DNA of 64,000 nucleotides from Acridotheres tristis (lineage: Eukaryota; Chordata; Aves; Passeriformes; Sturnidae): positions 91,098,347 to 91,162,346 of the forward strand of contig CM072887.1 of assembly GCA_037013685.1 (NCBI GenBank), given 5' to 3'. Positions 1-13,530 of this stretch are shown piece by piece. Every line of letters starts with the position of its first letter. Position 1 is the stretch's first letter. Made by a program: the position numbers and the translations under genes. The notes under the pieces were generated by a model that made no database searches, was not told the origin of the DNA, and saw only the letters and a program-made list of their open reading frames with translations.

Positions 1-3000
1 TAAGGCAGGTATTAGTCAGGAGGAGAAGATTCTGTTTCTCCCTGATGAGTTGCCTTCTTGCACTTTATATTTCTGCTTTAGAATTTTATCCCTTTCCGTG
101 TCGATGCTTCACTCCTTTTATTTCTGAGCTCCTATGTGCTCTCATATCAATAATTCCTTCAGTAACATCTTATTTCCTATTTTGCATGGTTGTTGAGTAC
201 AAACTTTTTCACAGCTCCTTTTACTACTTGGCAATTTTTTAGCTACCTCCTTCCCTTCAATTTCTTTAACACTACAGTTGTATCAGCAACGTGAGGCTGC
301 CTATGAGGTACATTGGTTTAATGAATCTGACTTGATTCATATATATATTTTCAGAAAGCCTTTTTAGCAGCCTTTTTCTAAGTCCAGGCTTTGGTATCCT
401 GGTAAGGCAGTTCCACTTTTAAGTTTTGGATACCTCAGGCTCTGTCATTTTTGCATGTTGATGGTAAGGTTTGGGTACAAATATCTCATGTGATTCTGAT
501 CTCCTGAGATGTTGTTTTGGTATGTATTTGTTTTGAATACTCCAATTCAACCAATGTAAGTATATGCTGACTATTTACTTGTTAATTAAGCTCATTTGGT
601 TGTCACTGGTTTCTTTTTTGTTTGCAGTTGCACTAATATTAGTGTTTCTAATCTGTAGAAACAGTTGGATGCTGGAGGGCATGCTCGAGTCCAAAACAAC
701 TCTCAATGCTTGCTAGAAGCAGAACTTTCAGAATTGATTCTAGTTTGACCTGATAGGATGTGATTTACATGGTGCTTTGAACTTTGGTTGTAACGACAGT
801 TTAGAATATGGACAGAGCCTACTATCTCATGTAGGCACTAACTGGAGAAGAGCAAGAACAAATGCATTGGGGCATGCATGATTGATTCAAATTTCAAAAT
901 TGAAATTTATGCCGATTTCCATGCATACTTTTTCCCCCACATGTTACATACTTTTCACTAGTTCTAAAAGGTAGTTTTCTTTGAGATTGTAAAAAAGATT
1001 CTGTATATTTTTTGTGTGTAGTCTTACCACAACCAGATTTCACTCAGCCATTTGCTTTTCATAACTGATACATGTATTTTTCAGGTTATAGATGCTATTT
1101 ACTCATGTTGAGCATTTTGTAGAGGAGTTATAGTGGTCTTGTGCTAGACTATGTATGCATTACATAGAAGAGTTATATGAATAATCTCTACTTTTTACTG
1201 AACAGTGAAAACAATCTGAGAAAATTGCATTGTTTCTTTCAAAAACACTACTGTCATTGAAAAATGCTTTAGGTAATGCACTTACAAACCCATATAGTAT
1301 TGTACACATGAAAAGATTTTATAACATCTAAAGCAGTGATTTCTTTTTCTTAGTAGTAAACTTACATTACAATCAATTATGTAAGCCATAGAAATATTAA
1401 AAAGCAAGCAAACGAAGACAGCTACAAATCAGAAAAAAATCAGCATTTTTTATGGGTTGGTTTACTATGATAAAAGGATAATAAAGGTACAATAATGTGC
1501 TGCCAAACCTACAACATTATTTTTAAAGGACAAAAGGCGTCCTTTACTCTCTATTTGTTACTCTGTAAAGATCTCAAAGTAGCATATATCTGAATATAGG
1601 ATTAAAATAATTAATGGTTAAAACTTAGATTTTTATTAGCAATGACTTTACAATTAACAATATTATAAAATTCAATACTTTCTTGCTCATTTATTCAGTA
1701 TCAAGATTTAAGATTAGATTTAACTTTGCTTGTATTTAGGACAAAATTAAATGCACAATTCAGTGAACAGCTTTTTATATTTTTTCTAATTATTAAAATT
1801 GAAGAAGGCCTTTTAAATTTCTGAAGAAGGTTCTATTATTTGGAAACAATCAAAGATTGAAAACATGGGGCTTAATAATATCAGAAAAAGAAGAATGGAA
1901 GAGCAAAACAATACAAAAAGGAAATTGCATGAACCTAATAGATTTAAGTGCAAATGGGAGACATTGAAAACAGATGCAATTCAGTTTACAAAAGATATAT
2001 GTGATAAACATGACATGGAAATCAAAAAACAGTATAAAGTGGCTCCTTTTAACTTTCTGGTAGTGAGGGTGGTTCTGAAGCACTGAAGTTAGTAAAGGCA
2101 AGATCAGACCACAGCACAAAAGCTCAACAAGTCAAACATCAGCAGCTAAGTGGGCCTTAGGAATACTTTGTCCTCTTTGAATGCTAGCTGCAGGGACATG
2201 ATTCAGCTGGAGAAGAACTGGAAAATAGCATGAGGAATTAGAGCAAAATTGAAAAACATGAACTCAGACAGCAGTCCTAAAGTCATAGCTCCTTGGATGT
2301 CTCTTAAAATCAGAATTCAATCTTCCCTAATGCATGAGCTTGAGCAGTAAGCTCATATTTCCTCTCTTTATTTCCAAACATTTTTCAGTTTATTATGACT
2401 CACATAATACTACACTATTACTGTTACATACATGATGTTACTGTAATATTTCTATGATACTTGCTGTATTTTAACAATGCAGTTCATGAGGTGCAAACTG
2501 CTGCTCAGTGTAGATTCACTATTCCCCAAATAACTACAAGTAATATTACTTAGTAATTTTACTGAAGGTTATATTTGGGCAAGAATATTTTTCTCCAAAG
2601 CATTGTTTACTTCTTGCCTTTGCATCATGAAGTATTACAATGCACTACCTAATACCACTAAAACTCACCGTATGGTGACTAACCACTGCAATAAAAGTGA
2701 TCACTGTGTTATAACTCAGCTGTTAATTCAAGCACTTAACTGCAGGAAAAGCATGCCTTACTGTTGGAGATAATTTTTTTTTTTTTTGCTATTCCTGCTT
2801 GATTCAGTCTCTGTTAGGTTGGAAAAACTGACAACACTGCATTGTCTAAAGAATTGCACAAAAATTTCTTTAATTAATGAGTTTATTTTTCAGCTTCATG
2901 ACGTTCAGAGAGGCAATAAACAGATACATTCAAAAGGTACTAGTCACTCAACAAGAATATAAAATATCTCTAACTAGATTTACAGAATGGTATATCTATG

Positions 3001-3430
3001 TTCATAATTCCAGAAAACAAGTCTTTTTGATCTAAGCAATTCTTTGACTAACAATAAGGTTTGTAACACCTCATGGATGCCAAATATTCACTTGCCATCT
3101 AGATTCTGAGATTCCCTACTGTTTAGAGACCTAAGAGTTTTATGGTTGGAATAATATGTATAGCTATTTTATTGAATACCTTGTCTATATAGTGACCTCT
3201 TGGGCTTCAAAATTTTTCTCTTTGACTTCTATATTGGCTGTGGGAAAATTTTGCAGGACAAAGCATTTAATACATATAGCAGAGATTGGTCTTCTGAGCT
3301 AAATTTCACAAAATATCAGAAGAGATAAACAGATGAAGTATAAGGTACACTTATCTGATAATATAATTTTGCTTTTAAAAAATTAAAATCTGGGGGAAAA
3401 AAGAGATTATTTTGTTTCATATCTTGTTGT
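1..3430. other. AT-rich unique sequence, no gene seen
   Basis: No repeat family, RNA gene or coding exon was recognised here. Open frames are short and none resembles a known protein. A frame on each strand near 1850-2119 is open because that stretch is purine-rich, not because it looks coding. A short poly-T run lies near 2777-2788. Confidence 0.6.
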
Positions 3431-3544
3431 GATGGTGATACTTTTTTTTGGTCATATATATAAGTATATGAGAGAGAGAAAGAGGTGGAGTATGTGCATG
3501 TTGCGAATATTATTTTTGTCTTTAGATGTCAAAACATCAGGCTT

Positions 3545-4029
3545 CAGGTAATTCCAGGGCTGGAGAGTAGACAACACGGCCAGGGAGCTGGGAGGGGACT
3601 GTATTTTTTAGAGCAACATTGCATGAGGAGCTGGCTTTTAGAGGGCTGGAGAGTCCCAGATCTCTTCTGGAGAGATCACAGAGTCTGGAGAACAACCAGC
3701 TGCTGCTGGCATGTGCATGTGTATTTCTCTGTGCAGGTGTCTCTGGGGGGACAGTGAGGATTATTCAGGACCACACACCATAGATGGCCTGTGTGTCCAA
3801 GGACAGGTACTATGGGATCTATAGTAGGGGTGTGGGGGAGGATTGGGGCAGAATGGAGGGGGATGGGGAGGTGAATACAGACATCTCTAACAGTAGCTGG
3901 TGTGAACCTGCAGCTGCTGGGGCTCACATGCCCAGGTGCCAATAACTGGAGAGGCTGGGGCACAGGGACAGCTTCTGGGTGTACCAAGTGCCTGAGCCAA
4001 GCTTCTGCAGGGATCCACACTGTACCTCC
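3545..4029. other. GC-richer block of unknown origin
   Basis: This block is clearly richer in G and C than the DNA to its left and ends exactly where the LTR at 4030 begins. It contains the recurring word CTGGAGA (near 3559, 3642, 3668, 3686 and 3946) and G-rich runs such as GGGGGAGG. Both strands have open frames of about 90-114 codons that match nothing I know. It could be an unrecognised retroviral or LTR segment, or a unique GC-rich island. No primer-binding-site-like sequence is visible next to the LTR, so I do not call it a proviral interior. Confidence 0.35.
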
Positions 4030-4760
4030 TGTCCTAGTTTGAAAAAGAGAGGTGTGTGCTAGGGAAAGCAGGGCCTTCCCTTGAAATGGAGAAAGTAAAT
4101 CCCTCCCTCTGAATCAGTATAATTTTGAAGTTAAGGGGCTCTCAGGCAAAGATATGGGGGTAAGAATAACAGTTCTTTACTAATATATCTAACAAGGCAA
4201 AACAACAACAACTAAGAAATTAACGACAAACAGAACAAGAACTCAGTTCTTTTGGCTGTGGGCACTTTTCCCTTCTGGTGCAGTTACCGTCGGAGCTGGC
4301 AGTGAGCTCTGGCAGGTTCCCGGCGGACAGGGACAGATGTGATGATCCCGCCTGGCTGTAGGAGTGCTGGAGGTGATGGTGGCTGTGTCCTGGATGGGAA
4401 AGGTGCTCACGGATCCCTGGGGCACTGTCGGTGCCGGTGCCCCAACAGGATGCTCGGAGATGGCAGGCTGGAGCAGGAGAGCGTCCTAGCAGGAGTGCGG
4501 GATCCAACACCAGAAGAAGCGGCGGCGTTGGGATGGCGGGAGGAGGTTTTCCAGCCGCCTTCCTCCTCCCAGAGCCAAAAAAGAACGAGAACCATCAACT
4601 GCCCCCCCACCCTCCTTTACCTGCTTCTGATCTCACGGTGTTCCCTCCCCCGTCACTAGAAATCAGTGCTAGGACCTAGCCACCAGTGCTTCTTAGCATG
4701 TCACTGGGAAAAAATTCCACAGAGCGGAAAGGAAAAAAAAACAACCCTCAACACCACACA
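4030..4760 (-). mobile_element. Avian ERV LTR, minus strand, probably solo
   Basis: On the plus strand it starts TGTCCTAGTTTGAAAAAGAG and includes GGGGCTCTCAGGCAAAGATA followed by AACAGTTCTTTACTAATA, a combination I recall from songbird LTRs. The right end reads CCCTCAACACCACACA, giving a minus-strand start of TGTG. The A/T-rich stretch near 4173-4215, read on the minus strand, is where the polyadenylation region of such LTRs lies. The middle is CpG-containing and GC-rich. The left flank is ACCTCC; I see no clear matching target duplication on the right, so the right limit is uncertain. No gag or pol sequence adjoins it. Confidence 0.6.
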
Positions 4761-6283
4761 TTTCCCACTACCAGACCTTCACCGTAGAAGATGAGGCTCT
4801 GGTGTTCTTTGGGTTGATGTGAGACCGATCATGTCTGTCTGTGTTGTTCTGTGTGGCTAGCTCTGTGGATAAACACGTGTGTTATATACACACATTTATG
4901 TGTGGACCTACTGATTATACATGCTCAGCCTCACTGCTGGTTAGACCTGGGGCACACAGCTGCAGCAGCATCAGCTCTACCAGACTACAGATTCAGTCTC
5001 CTTTTAACTACTTATACTGAGTTAAGAATCAAATTGTGCTTGTTTCGCATCAAAAAAGTGTCTAGATATCTCCCACAATTTGGTGGAAATCTAAGAAAGA
5101 AAACAAACAAAAAATGTATCACTTGAATATAAACCTATGCAATACATTAAAATTAGTCCTTTGCGTTCTCTGAGGACATATTATCTTAAGTCTGTTGCTC
5201 AAGGAATTACCCCTTTGTACATTTTTATTCCTTATATACTAATATCCCAGCATTTCAATGAGCTAGTTCATGGAGGTAAGGTAAAGCATTAGTAAACTGC
5301 TTGGTCTCTAAGGGACTCTGATTTCTTCTGGTTTAGCTCTGCTGTTAGATCTGAGCACACTGAGAGGAGCATGAGGACTGTCATAAGCCTTGTGGAAGGC
5401 TCCTGTGGTGGAAGAAAACTAGGCAGCTTCCAGCAAAAACTGACATTGCCTCAGATTTCCTGCAATGCAATAGCAGGCAGGATTCTTTCTACTTGTTTTC
5501 TTTGTGTAGAGAAAATAATTTTTAACTTTTCTTCTTCTCAAGATAGATTTTATTTTGTCTAAGTTTAGTTCTTACTATGGACTGCAACTATGGAAATTTT
5601 CTTCAATGAGCATTTAGGTCAACAACATTGGTCATAAACCTTTAGCAGCTATCCCATATAATATTGTTGCAGCAAGAACTGTGACTTCTTTTTGTGACCA
5701 AGGTGACTGTAGAATAGTCATAAGAACACTACAAGCCTTTGGTAAGAACATGCATTTTATACAAGTATAGCTGAACATAATAATGTGTAAGAGAGATGAT
5801 AATGTTATGATGGGGATTAATACACTCTCTACAAATTTAAATTTTAAAATGAATACATAATAGAAGAGATGTAAGAGAAAAGAAGTCGAAGTAAGAACAT
5901 AAAGAAATAACTTTAAAAACAATGTGTAGATCCAAAAATTTCAGCAATCATTTCTGTTATATATATAGAACTCCTCAGTTTTCTAATCTAGTTACAAGGT
6001 ATTACAAAGCCTTGTAATTCACTAGTACAAAGGAAATGATTTCCATAATAGTAAGTGAAATAGGAAAAAAGATGACAGTATTAAATTGGAAAAATAAGGA
6101 AATTATTTTAAGTATTCACTGTATGCCTTTATTAAAAAAGCCCTATATATGCAACTGATTCTTTATTGATTGTCTTCATTCTGTATATTTTTCACTTGGC
6201 TTTTATTTGGTCTGCAACTTGTTGCACAAATCAATCAGTATGGCAGACATAAATTGAATAAGATCTGAGAAATACCATAGCAT
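4761..6283. other. AT-rich unique sequence, no gene seen
   Basis: No recognisable repeat or exon. TG-rich words occur around 4826-4860. Short open frames on both strands look incidental. Confidence 0.55.
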
Positions 6284-6475
6284 GGATCTTAGGAGATCAT
6301 TTTGTCCTTCACTCTGCTGCAAGGCAGTATTAGCACTCCTCCTGACAGTTATTTTTGTTTAACCTTTTCTTAAAGAATTTTATGATAGACATCCCTAGGC
6401 AATCTATTTCCATGCTTTATAGTCCTCACCATTGGAAATACCTCCTAACTTGATGCCTTTTTCTGCAATTCTATC

Positions 6476-6506
<31 letters not shown>

Positions 6507-6720
6507 CATTCATTAAATGCAATCTGTCCTCAGTCCTTTCTCCTTCAGGCTAACCATTATGCTTTCTATCAAAGTCTTACCTTTCTAGACTTTCAATGAA
6601 AATCAGGAATTGAGAGACTTTAGACATCTGATCAACCCTTACCTCGTTTGTAGCTTCCATGAAATGCTATACTTGCACCTGATTACAAACCTCCATGCGA
6701 GGGCTTCATAATGCCAGAAA
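6284..6720 (-). mobile_element. Ancient CR1/L3-like LINE remnant
   Basis: The words TTAGGAGATCATTTTGTCC, CTAGGCAATCTATTTCCATG, AAATACCTCCTAACTTGATG and CAGTCCTTTCTCCTTCAGGC fall in the order found at the reverse-complemented 3' end of old CR1/L3-like LINEs: the GAGATCATCTAGTCC block, the 'gcaacccattcca' block, the 'ttcctcctaatgtc' block and the later 'cttctccaggct' block. Divergence is high, so this is an old copy. A 26-bp T run interrupts it at 6476-6501. The right limit is vague. Confidence 0.45.
6476..6501. repeat. Poly(T) homopolymer, 26 bp
   Basis: An uninterrupted run of 26 T, lying inside the ancient CR1-like remnant. It could be the tail of a minus-strand retroposed insertion or a slippage product. 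Confidence 0.9.
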
Positions 6721-9700
6721 GAAAGTGCACCAACGAAGTTTTTTTTCCATTTTGATATCAATGCCATTTGTTTCTATAGAACTGTACCTAAACACAACAC
6801 ACAGACATCAACCTTACCCTAACTTTAGCTTGTGATCTCCTGTAACCTCCTTTGACTACGCAGTTGACATGTGCTGGTGCAGATAGTTACTCCTCCTTAC
6901 ACTGAAGAAACTTGCAACTGTCCTTATCAGATCATTGATATTGCTATTTTAAGTTTATTTCTTCAATTTCTTAAGACTCTTCTGCACTCTGATCATGTTT
7001 TGCCATGCTTTTTCAGCCCCTTCTAGTCTAGTTTCATCCGTCATGCTATCATCACAGAGGTAATTTGTGAAAGTATCATCATACCTTAATCAGGCATATA
7101 AGCTAAGAGACAAAGGATTCTAGCAGTGATTGTAACTGTAATAATTTTATTAGAAATTAAATTAGTAGTGATGCATAGGTATGTCATATTTGCTGGATTC
7201 ATCTCAGCATAGTGAAGCACAAGGTACAGACATCGTGCATTCTTATTCATACACAGAAATATAAGTAAGGGCAAAGAGAGTGTGAAATTAGGATTTTGGT
7301 AAAAAGAAAAATGCTACCAAAAAAACCACCCAAATTAAACCAGCCACATATTTTAGATATCAATACAATTAGTGACTGACTTAAAGTTTTGATCTTGATC
7401 TAGCTGCACAGCGTTTCTAATGATGACTAAACACCAGAGCAACTTTATAAATTCACTCTTAGTCCCGCCATCATTTTGTAAGCTTTCAGCAGATTTTTGG
7501 ATTGCATCAGGCTGCATCAAAGCCACAGCTGGATCAAATTTTTTTTTCTTTTGCTTTACTACCTTCGATACTCAGTTGTGTCTGGTATGCTTCTGTTTGC
7601 TTATGTCTCTACTTGATGAGACTTCTTGTATCACCTGCCACATTTGTTGATGATCTCTTTTGCCCATGCCTAGCAGACCCTCAAGAAGGAGTTTTCCTGC
7701 AGGAGAAGCATTTACCTAGCCCTGAGAACAGCAGTTAGGTCCAGGCAACTAGCAACAATCTCTCAGCAGCCAGCACAGCCCTGTATTCTTTTAACTTTCT
7801 GGGCACTGAAGAGGTTTTTGAGAAAGTAAGAAGAAAATATTAGCTTTTTAGTATCTAGTACAATCTTAAAGAGTAAAGGCATCCAAGCATCCAACAGGCA
7901 GATGGTAGATATGATCAAGAAAACATGGGATGCCTGGGTTTTTTTTCTTGAGTGTGATTAGATGCCAGGAAGAAAACTGGCACTAGAGGCCTCTGTTTAG
8001 GTACTGTGAGTATGCCAGTTTCTAGGCTTTTTAGTCTGTTGGGGGAGGAGCTTACCATCAGTCACTTATAGTAATCAGTTCCCTGATTACAATGCCTTAG
8101 TTCTTGTTGAAGAAAAATGGGAATACATATATATAACATCCAAAATATACACTATAATTCAAAACGCTAATAAATATTGACATGAACTGAAAAAATAAAA
8201 CCATTTACATCAGTAAATTTGAAATACGACTCTTTTCTTTCCCTTGTATACATAATCTAACTGCATGTTGAAATGTTCATTATAAAAAAATCTGATATAT
8301 TTTATGTCTTAGAGTGTATTCATCTTAGGATGCATTTCTGAGAGAAATCTGTCTGTGAAGCATATTGTCTTCTATAAGTAATCTCTTTTCTTGGGTCTTT
8401 CAGGAAGGCCAAACTGTTTTTATCACTTTTATGTCCATCTTTATTTCACCAGTTCTTTGAACTTAAAACATTTCTAATTCATTTGGGAAATATTATTAGA
8501 CAGCCCAATTCAACAATGTTATTTCTTTAGAGATAAAAGATCGGATTATGATCATCTTTTCTGTTAGATATGTTGATTCATACCTTGATGCCTCAAAAAG
8601 GAGTGAAACTCCCTTATATTTTTAACTTTGTCTTCACTGTTAAATATGAAGTATATTTCATATAAAACTTGATGTTGTTCAAATACTTGATACAGGCATT
8701 TAAATGGATAAGCATGTGTAGCTCATTACTAGCTTTTGAATGAGACCAGACATGATGGCAAGTAGCATTTCTGGGATGATAAAACTGGAGAGTGATTTTG
8801 GCTGCTTTTAATGATTTTGGTTGCTTTTAATAATTTTTTTTCCTTTAGAATATAATAAATTTTTACTGAAATATTCTTGACTGAAATTTTTCACTTATGA
8901 TATACCTATTGTTCCTTAAAAGGTTTCTAGAATGCTATTTAGAAACCTGAGAGATTATTTGATATTTGTCATCCATACCTGACAGCAAATCCATCTGCTT
9001 TATACTGGTTGCAGATCACCATCTTCTGAAACATTTCCATGAATACACAAATGACATGAATTGCAGTTTCACAGTAAAAAAAGTAATTCTGGGTGCTCAG
9101 GGCTTTCTTGGATGTCCAAGTAAGAACTTTTTAAAAAAAAAGATTCATTTTTGCTACTGTTTTCAGCTGTTCATCTTTGATGTTTCCAGTCTATCAGGCA
9201 AATACACTTATAAGGACAGTAGAACAATATTTACTTGCATTATAAGAATTTTTTGTCTTTGATGAAGGTTTCTAAGGATGTTCTTCTAATATATTGGATA
9301 CTTCCATATTTGATTTTGAAATAGGTTATCTTGAAAGGTGTTGCTAGTGAATCTGGGTGTTGTTTCTTTGAGATTCTATTTAATATTGGGTTTTATTTTA
9401 CACGATGGCTTGAAGCCATAGGTGAATTAGTATTTTTGCCAAAGGAGACTTTCTCTCAAAGGAAATTGTATTTATACCTGACTGTGAAAACCAGTACATT
9501 AAATATGGTTTTCAGTAAAATTTGCGTCAAAGTGTCAGTAGGTGATAGACGGTTGTGTTTAATGGGTAGACTTTTATGAAACTCCCTTCATATTTTTCCA
9601 ATCTTACTCTTTTACAAATCGCTTTTAGAACTTGTTGAAAATTAAAATCCTGGTGTAAAAGTAAACAGATCCATTGAGGCAATGAGATTAGGAGTGAGTT

Positions 9701-11586
9701 AAATCCAGGAATTTTTTTGAAAGCCAGGCACAAAATTAACCAGAAGTAAACACCATCACTCATATTGTGCACCGTTCCTTATTCTGATTAAATGTAATGT
9801 TAATGTTAATTGCCATGTAAAAGCTCTGCAACAGTTTCCTAAAATGTCCATTTAGTTGAAGTGTTTCTTCATCTGTTTGTTATTAATAGAAATCAAAACC
9901 TTTATGGAGAGCTGCTTCTTTGAAGCCAACATGTTTTTTCTACCATGACGATACAAAATGTTAATTTAGCTCCTAAGCTGTTCTGAATGATTCGATTAGA
10001 CTTCTTCTATATCCTACTTCTGGTTACACCTTGGATTTTCTTTATGTTTCCCTTTTTTTTATTTTTTTTTTTAACTATAAAATGGCAACACTGACATCCA
10101 GTGTCTAGTTAAATTAATTGCAATTGACTAGTCCCTAAGGGTACTCCAGGTGCAAATCCTCTATTCCTTACATATTTTCTAGGTATGTTTAAAGATGACA
10201 GTGCATCCTACAAAGTAATAACAACAGCCTTCTACGAGATAATCTGTGCAACTGAAAGACAAGGGAATGAATAAAATATTGATAAATACCAACACAATGA
10301 TGAAATAAGTTAGTTCATATGAAGATACAAGGCTGTATTACTACCAAAAGGAATTCCAGTTCAACTTTTACAGGCAGAAGAATATAATTTTTTTTACCCA
10401 CATTTTCTTTAGTGGACAAAATCTTTTCAGATTAGTAAATTTAAGATTTTAGTTTCACTTTTTGAAACATTCACTTTTTTCCCCTCAAGTAGTGCTTATG
10501 CATTTTAAAGCATTCAGTGGATGCAGGCAATGCTAAAGAAGGTCTATAAGAATATAAGAAATATTACAAAACAAAATTATTTTTACCATCCTTGGAGCTG
10601 TGTGCAAATCTACTTTGAATTCAAAAAATTATTTCAATGGGAAGCAAAAATGCCATATGTCTATGCATCAAAGGAATTCAGCTGTTTTCCATTTCTTAGA
10701 AGAGTATTTTACTTAATATTTTATAAAAAAAGTTTGTTTCACATCTCTCTAGTATTCTTCGGCACATCTATCAAACATTTTACAAAAAGTTTCCTTTTCA
10801 TTGAAGAAATAATGAGTCGTGGGACTGATTCTCTAGTTTGGTGGGTATATAGTATTTCCAATATATGGCACAGTTATATTTTGGGCTCTGCTTTAGCTAA
10901 TAATGCTTTCAAAGTTGAAAAGTATCAAAAGAAGACAAAGAAAAAAAAATAGAACAAAATGTAGTCTAGCTTTTGTTTTATGACTAAATAGATTAAATTT
11001 ATTTAGGACAAAGTTTTAATTCAAATCTCTCATTCTGGCTCATTGGTGGAAAAGAGGGAATACATACCATGGCCCTGCAATGAATGCAAACTTTTTCTTA
11101 AAAACGACTGAAAATGAAATGTTTCCTTTTGTATTGGATAGGAATTTTCATTGGATAGGCATTCAGATACTAAAGGAACAAATTTGACCTTGATTTTTTT
11201 CAGAAAATTTCCTGTGATCCATGTTGTTTATTGGAGTGCTCATGATTGAGTGCATTGAAATGGCTGTACAATAGCAAACAAGAGAATTTTTTACTCATTG
11301 AAAATACTCTATATAATGCCAGATTTTTTTCAGGGGATGTTTAGCTGCCAAGCCATTTGCCTTAGTTAGCTGGGGTTTTTTAATATCCTAGTATATCCAA
11401 TGTTTGATTTATTCATACAATTCCAGAAAGGTTTGAAGACTTCTCTAAGTTAGAATAAAGTAATGGCATTCAGGAAGCACTTCTTGACTTACAAAATGAG
11501 ATCCTTTTTATTAACTAGATAAAAGTTAAAAAAAATAAATATAATGTGTTTATGCATGAAAGAAGGCCTAGAATTGTTAGGAACTT
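6721..11586. other. AT-rich unique sequence, no gene seen
   Basis: Nearly 5 kb without a recognisable repeat, RNA gene or exon. The longest open frame in the whole window that is not inside a repeat lies at 10521-10952 on the plus strand (143 codons, rich in K, F, Y and I, ending in a lysine run). It has no recognisable domain, and its residues are those expected from translated AT-rich DNA. Confidence 0.6.
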
Positions 11587-12196
11587 TGTCGTGGTTTAAC
11601 CCTCCAGCAAGCAACCACAGTCAGAGACAAAGCACCCCACAACTGCTCACTCACTTCCCCACCAGCAGGATCAGGAAGAGAATTGGAAGAGTAAAACTGA
11701 GAAATCCTGTGGGTTGAGATAAAGTCAATTTAATAGTAAGGCAAATATGTAAGGCATGTACACATGCAGAGCAAAACAAGGAATTGTTTTGCTGCTTCCC
11801 ATGTCAGACAGGTGTTTAGCTATCTCCAGGAGAGCAGGGCCCCGTCACACAATGGTGACTTAGGAAACCAAACACCACCACTCCAAATATTGCCCTCTTG
11901 CTCCCTCTTCCCCCAGTTTTATATGCTGAGTATGATGTCATGTGGCATGGGATATGCCTTGGGACAGTTTGGGTCAGCTGTCCTTGCTGTGTCTCTTCCT
12001 AGCCTCACATGCACTCCCAGCCCCTTGGCCAGTTCATCAGCATAAGGAACAGAAAAAGCTCAGGTGCTGTGCAAGGCCTGATCAGCAATAACAAAAACAT
12101 CTCTACATTATCAATACTGTTTTCAACACATCCAAAGCACAGCCCATATGATCTAGTCTGAAGGAAATGAACCCTATGCCAGCTAGAACTAGCACA
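11587..12196 (-). mobile_element. Family A ERV LTR, full length, minus strand
   Basis: On the plus strand it runs from TGTCGTGGTTTAACCC to GCCAGCTAGAACTAGCACA, so it has TG...CA ends. It includes GGGTTGAGATAAAGTCAATT and GGGTCAGCTGTCCTTGCTG, landmarks of a common avian LTR. Read on the minus strand, ATATAAAA at 11924-11917 is a TATA box and the TTAAA next to the GATAAAG region marks the polyadenylation side. Flanks are AACTT on the left and AGCTT on the right, a 5-bp target duplication with one mismatch. No internal retroviral sequence adjoins it, so it is a solo LTR. Confidence 0.8.
11917..11924 (-). promoter_or_regulatory. Predicted LTR TATA box
   Basis: The plus strand reads TTTTATAT, which is ATATAAAA on the minus strand. 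It sits between the GGGTCAGCTGTCC block and the R/U5 side of the LTR, the usual place in this family. It is a relic; activity cannot be judged. Confidence 0.5.
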
Positions 12197-13397
12197 AGCT
12201 TTTTGCTTGCTTTTCATGAACTGCTGAATAACTACAGAGGAACCTCTGTGTTTAGAGACACATAAAGCCTTATGCTGAGTTTGTCAGAAATAGTTGCTTA
12301 AGAAGTCAAGAACTCGCTAAAAATGTCGTCAAGTTACCAGAAATAGTCTAGTGAAAAGGCACAGTCAGAGAAGTCACCTGTGATCACAGTGCCTTATCTG
12401 ATATTCTGTTTAGAATCAACAAGAGTTGTTATTCTTTGTCTACCATACCATGCTCGGGTATCAAAGGAGCTGCCAAAGTGAGGAGGAAATTGCTCAGTAA
12501 GTGAAATCATTCTTTAACAGTACAGACGTTATTTCCCAATAACTCCCTGTGTGGATACTGTGTGGATTCCTCAGCATGAAGTGTTTGACTCTGAAAATGC
12601 AGAGAATTGCTTCACACCTAGGAAACACTGAGTACCTTTATAAAAAGTTAATTTCTTACAGTATAATATAAATGGATAACCCCTAATGCTCTGGGCATGA
12701 ATTTCCTCAAATAAGCTAGTTCATATACTACATTTCATTTGTGACATATAAGAGAAGCGAGGAAATGGTTTTAGAATTGCCCCAGTATTTTTCATTCCAT
12801 TTTAAAAATCAATGTTGACATTCTGCAATCTAAGTTTCAGAGACAGTTAGGTACAAGACAAGATTTGCAAAATATGTTGGTGCCTTTGGTTGCAGGTGAG
12901 AAACACAGCAGGCTAGATGTCAAAGTAAGACATCATTGTCTCTAACTATTAATTAACAGTATAAATGAACATGGAATACCCAATGCAGCTCTGGAATTCC
13001 AGTTCAAGAGACACATACCAGAAACTGAAAACAAAGAGACCTCACAAGTGATCAAAGGTATATCTTAGTTTTCATGAGAATATAATTAAGACTACTAATC
13101 TGGAAAAGAGACAAGAATGGAGAGGTATGATAGAAGCAAGGGATATGATAGCTTGATAGAGCAATGGATATGATAGAACTTTTTAATATCCTCATATTAA
13201 GGTCAACAGACAGCAGATGTTTCTATTAAGTAAAAGAACAGGATGTATCAAATAAAATCAACAGACTGCATATTCAAAACAAAGAGAAAAAGAAACTTCT
13301 TCACACAGTGCATAGTAGAAAAATAACATCTGTTAGTGTTATCTAGATTTTGCAGACTCTTTTGGACAGTGATAATGATACTGAAGGTGATTTGTTT
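12197..13397. other. AT-rich unique sequence, no gene seen
   Basis: No recognisable repeat, exon or RNA gene between the LTR on the left and the CR1 stub on the right. Confidence 0.55.
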
Positions 13398-13530
13398 AGA
13401 ATCATGTAAAAGTTTGTGTTGGAAGGAACCTTTGAAGATGATCTATTCCTAGCCCTTCTGCCATAGACAGGGACATCTTTCACTAGATAAGGTTGCCCAA
13501 AGCCCCATCCAACCTGACCTTCGACACTTC
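13398..13530 (-). mobile_element. CR1 LINE 3' stub, minus strand
   Basis: It begins AGAATCATGTAAAAGTTTG and continues with GTTGGAAGGAACCTTTGAAG, CTTCTGCCATAGACAGGGAC and AAGCCCCATCCAACCTGACC. This is the reverse complement of a standard avian CR1 3' untranslated end. It stops abruptly at CGACACTTC, where family A LTR sequence begins. In an intact CR1 the next words would be close to CAGGGATGG; they are not found on the far side of the LTR. Confidence 0.85.
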
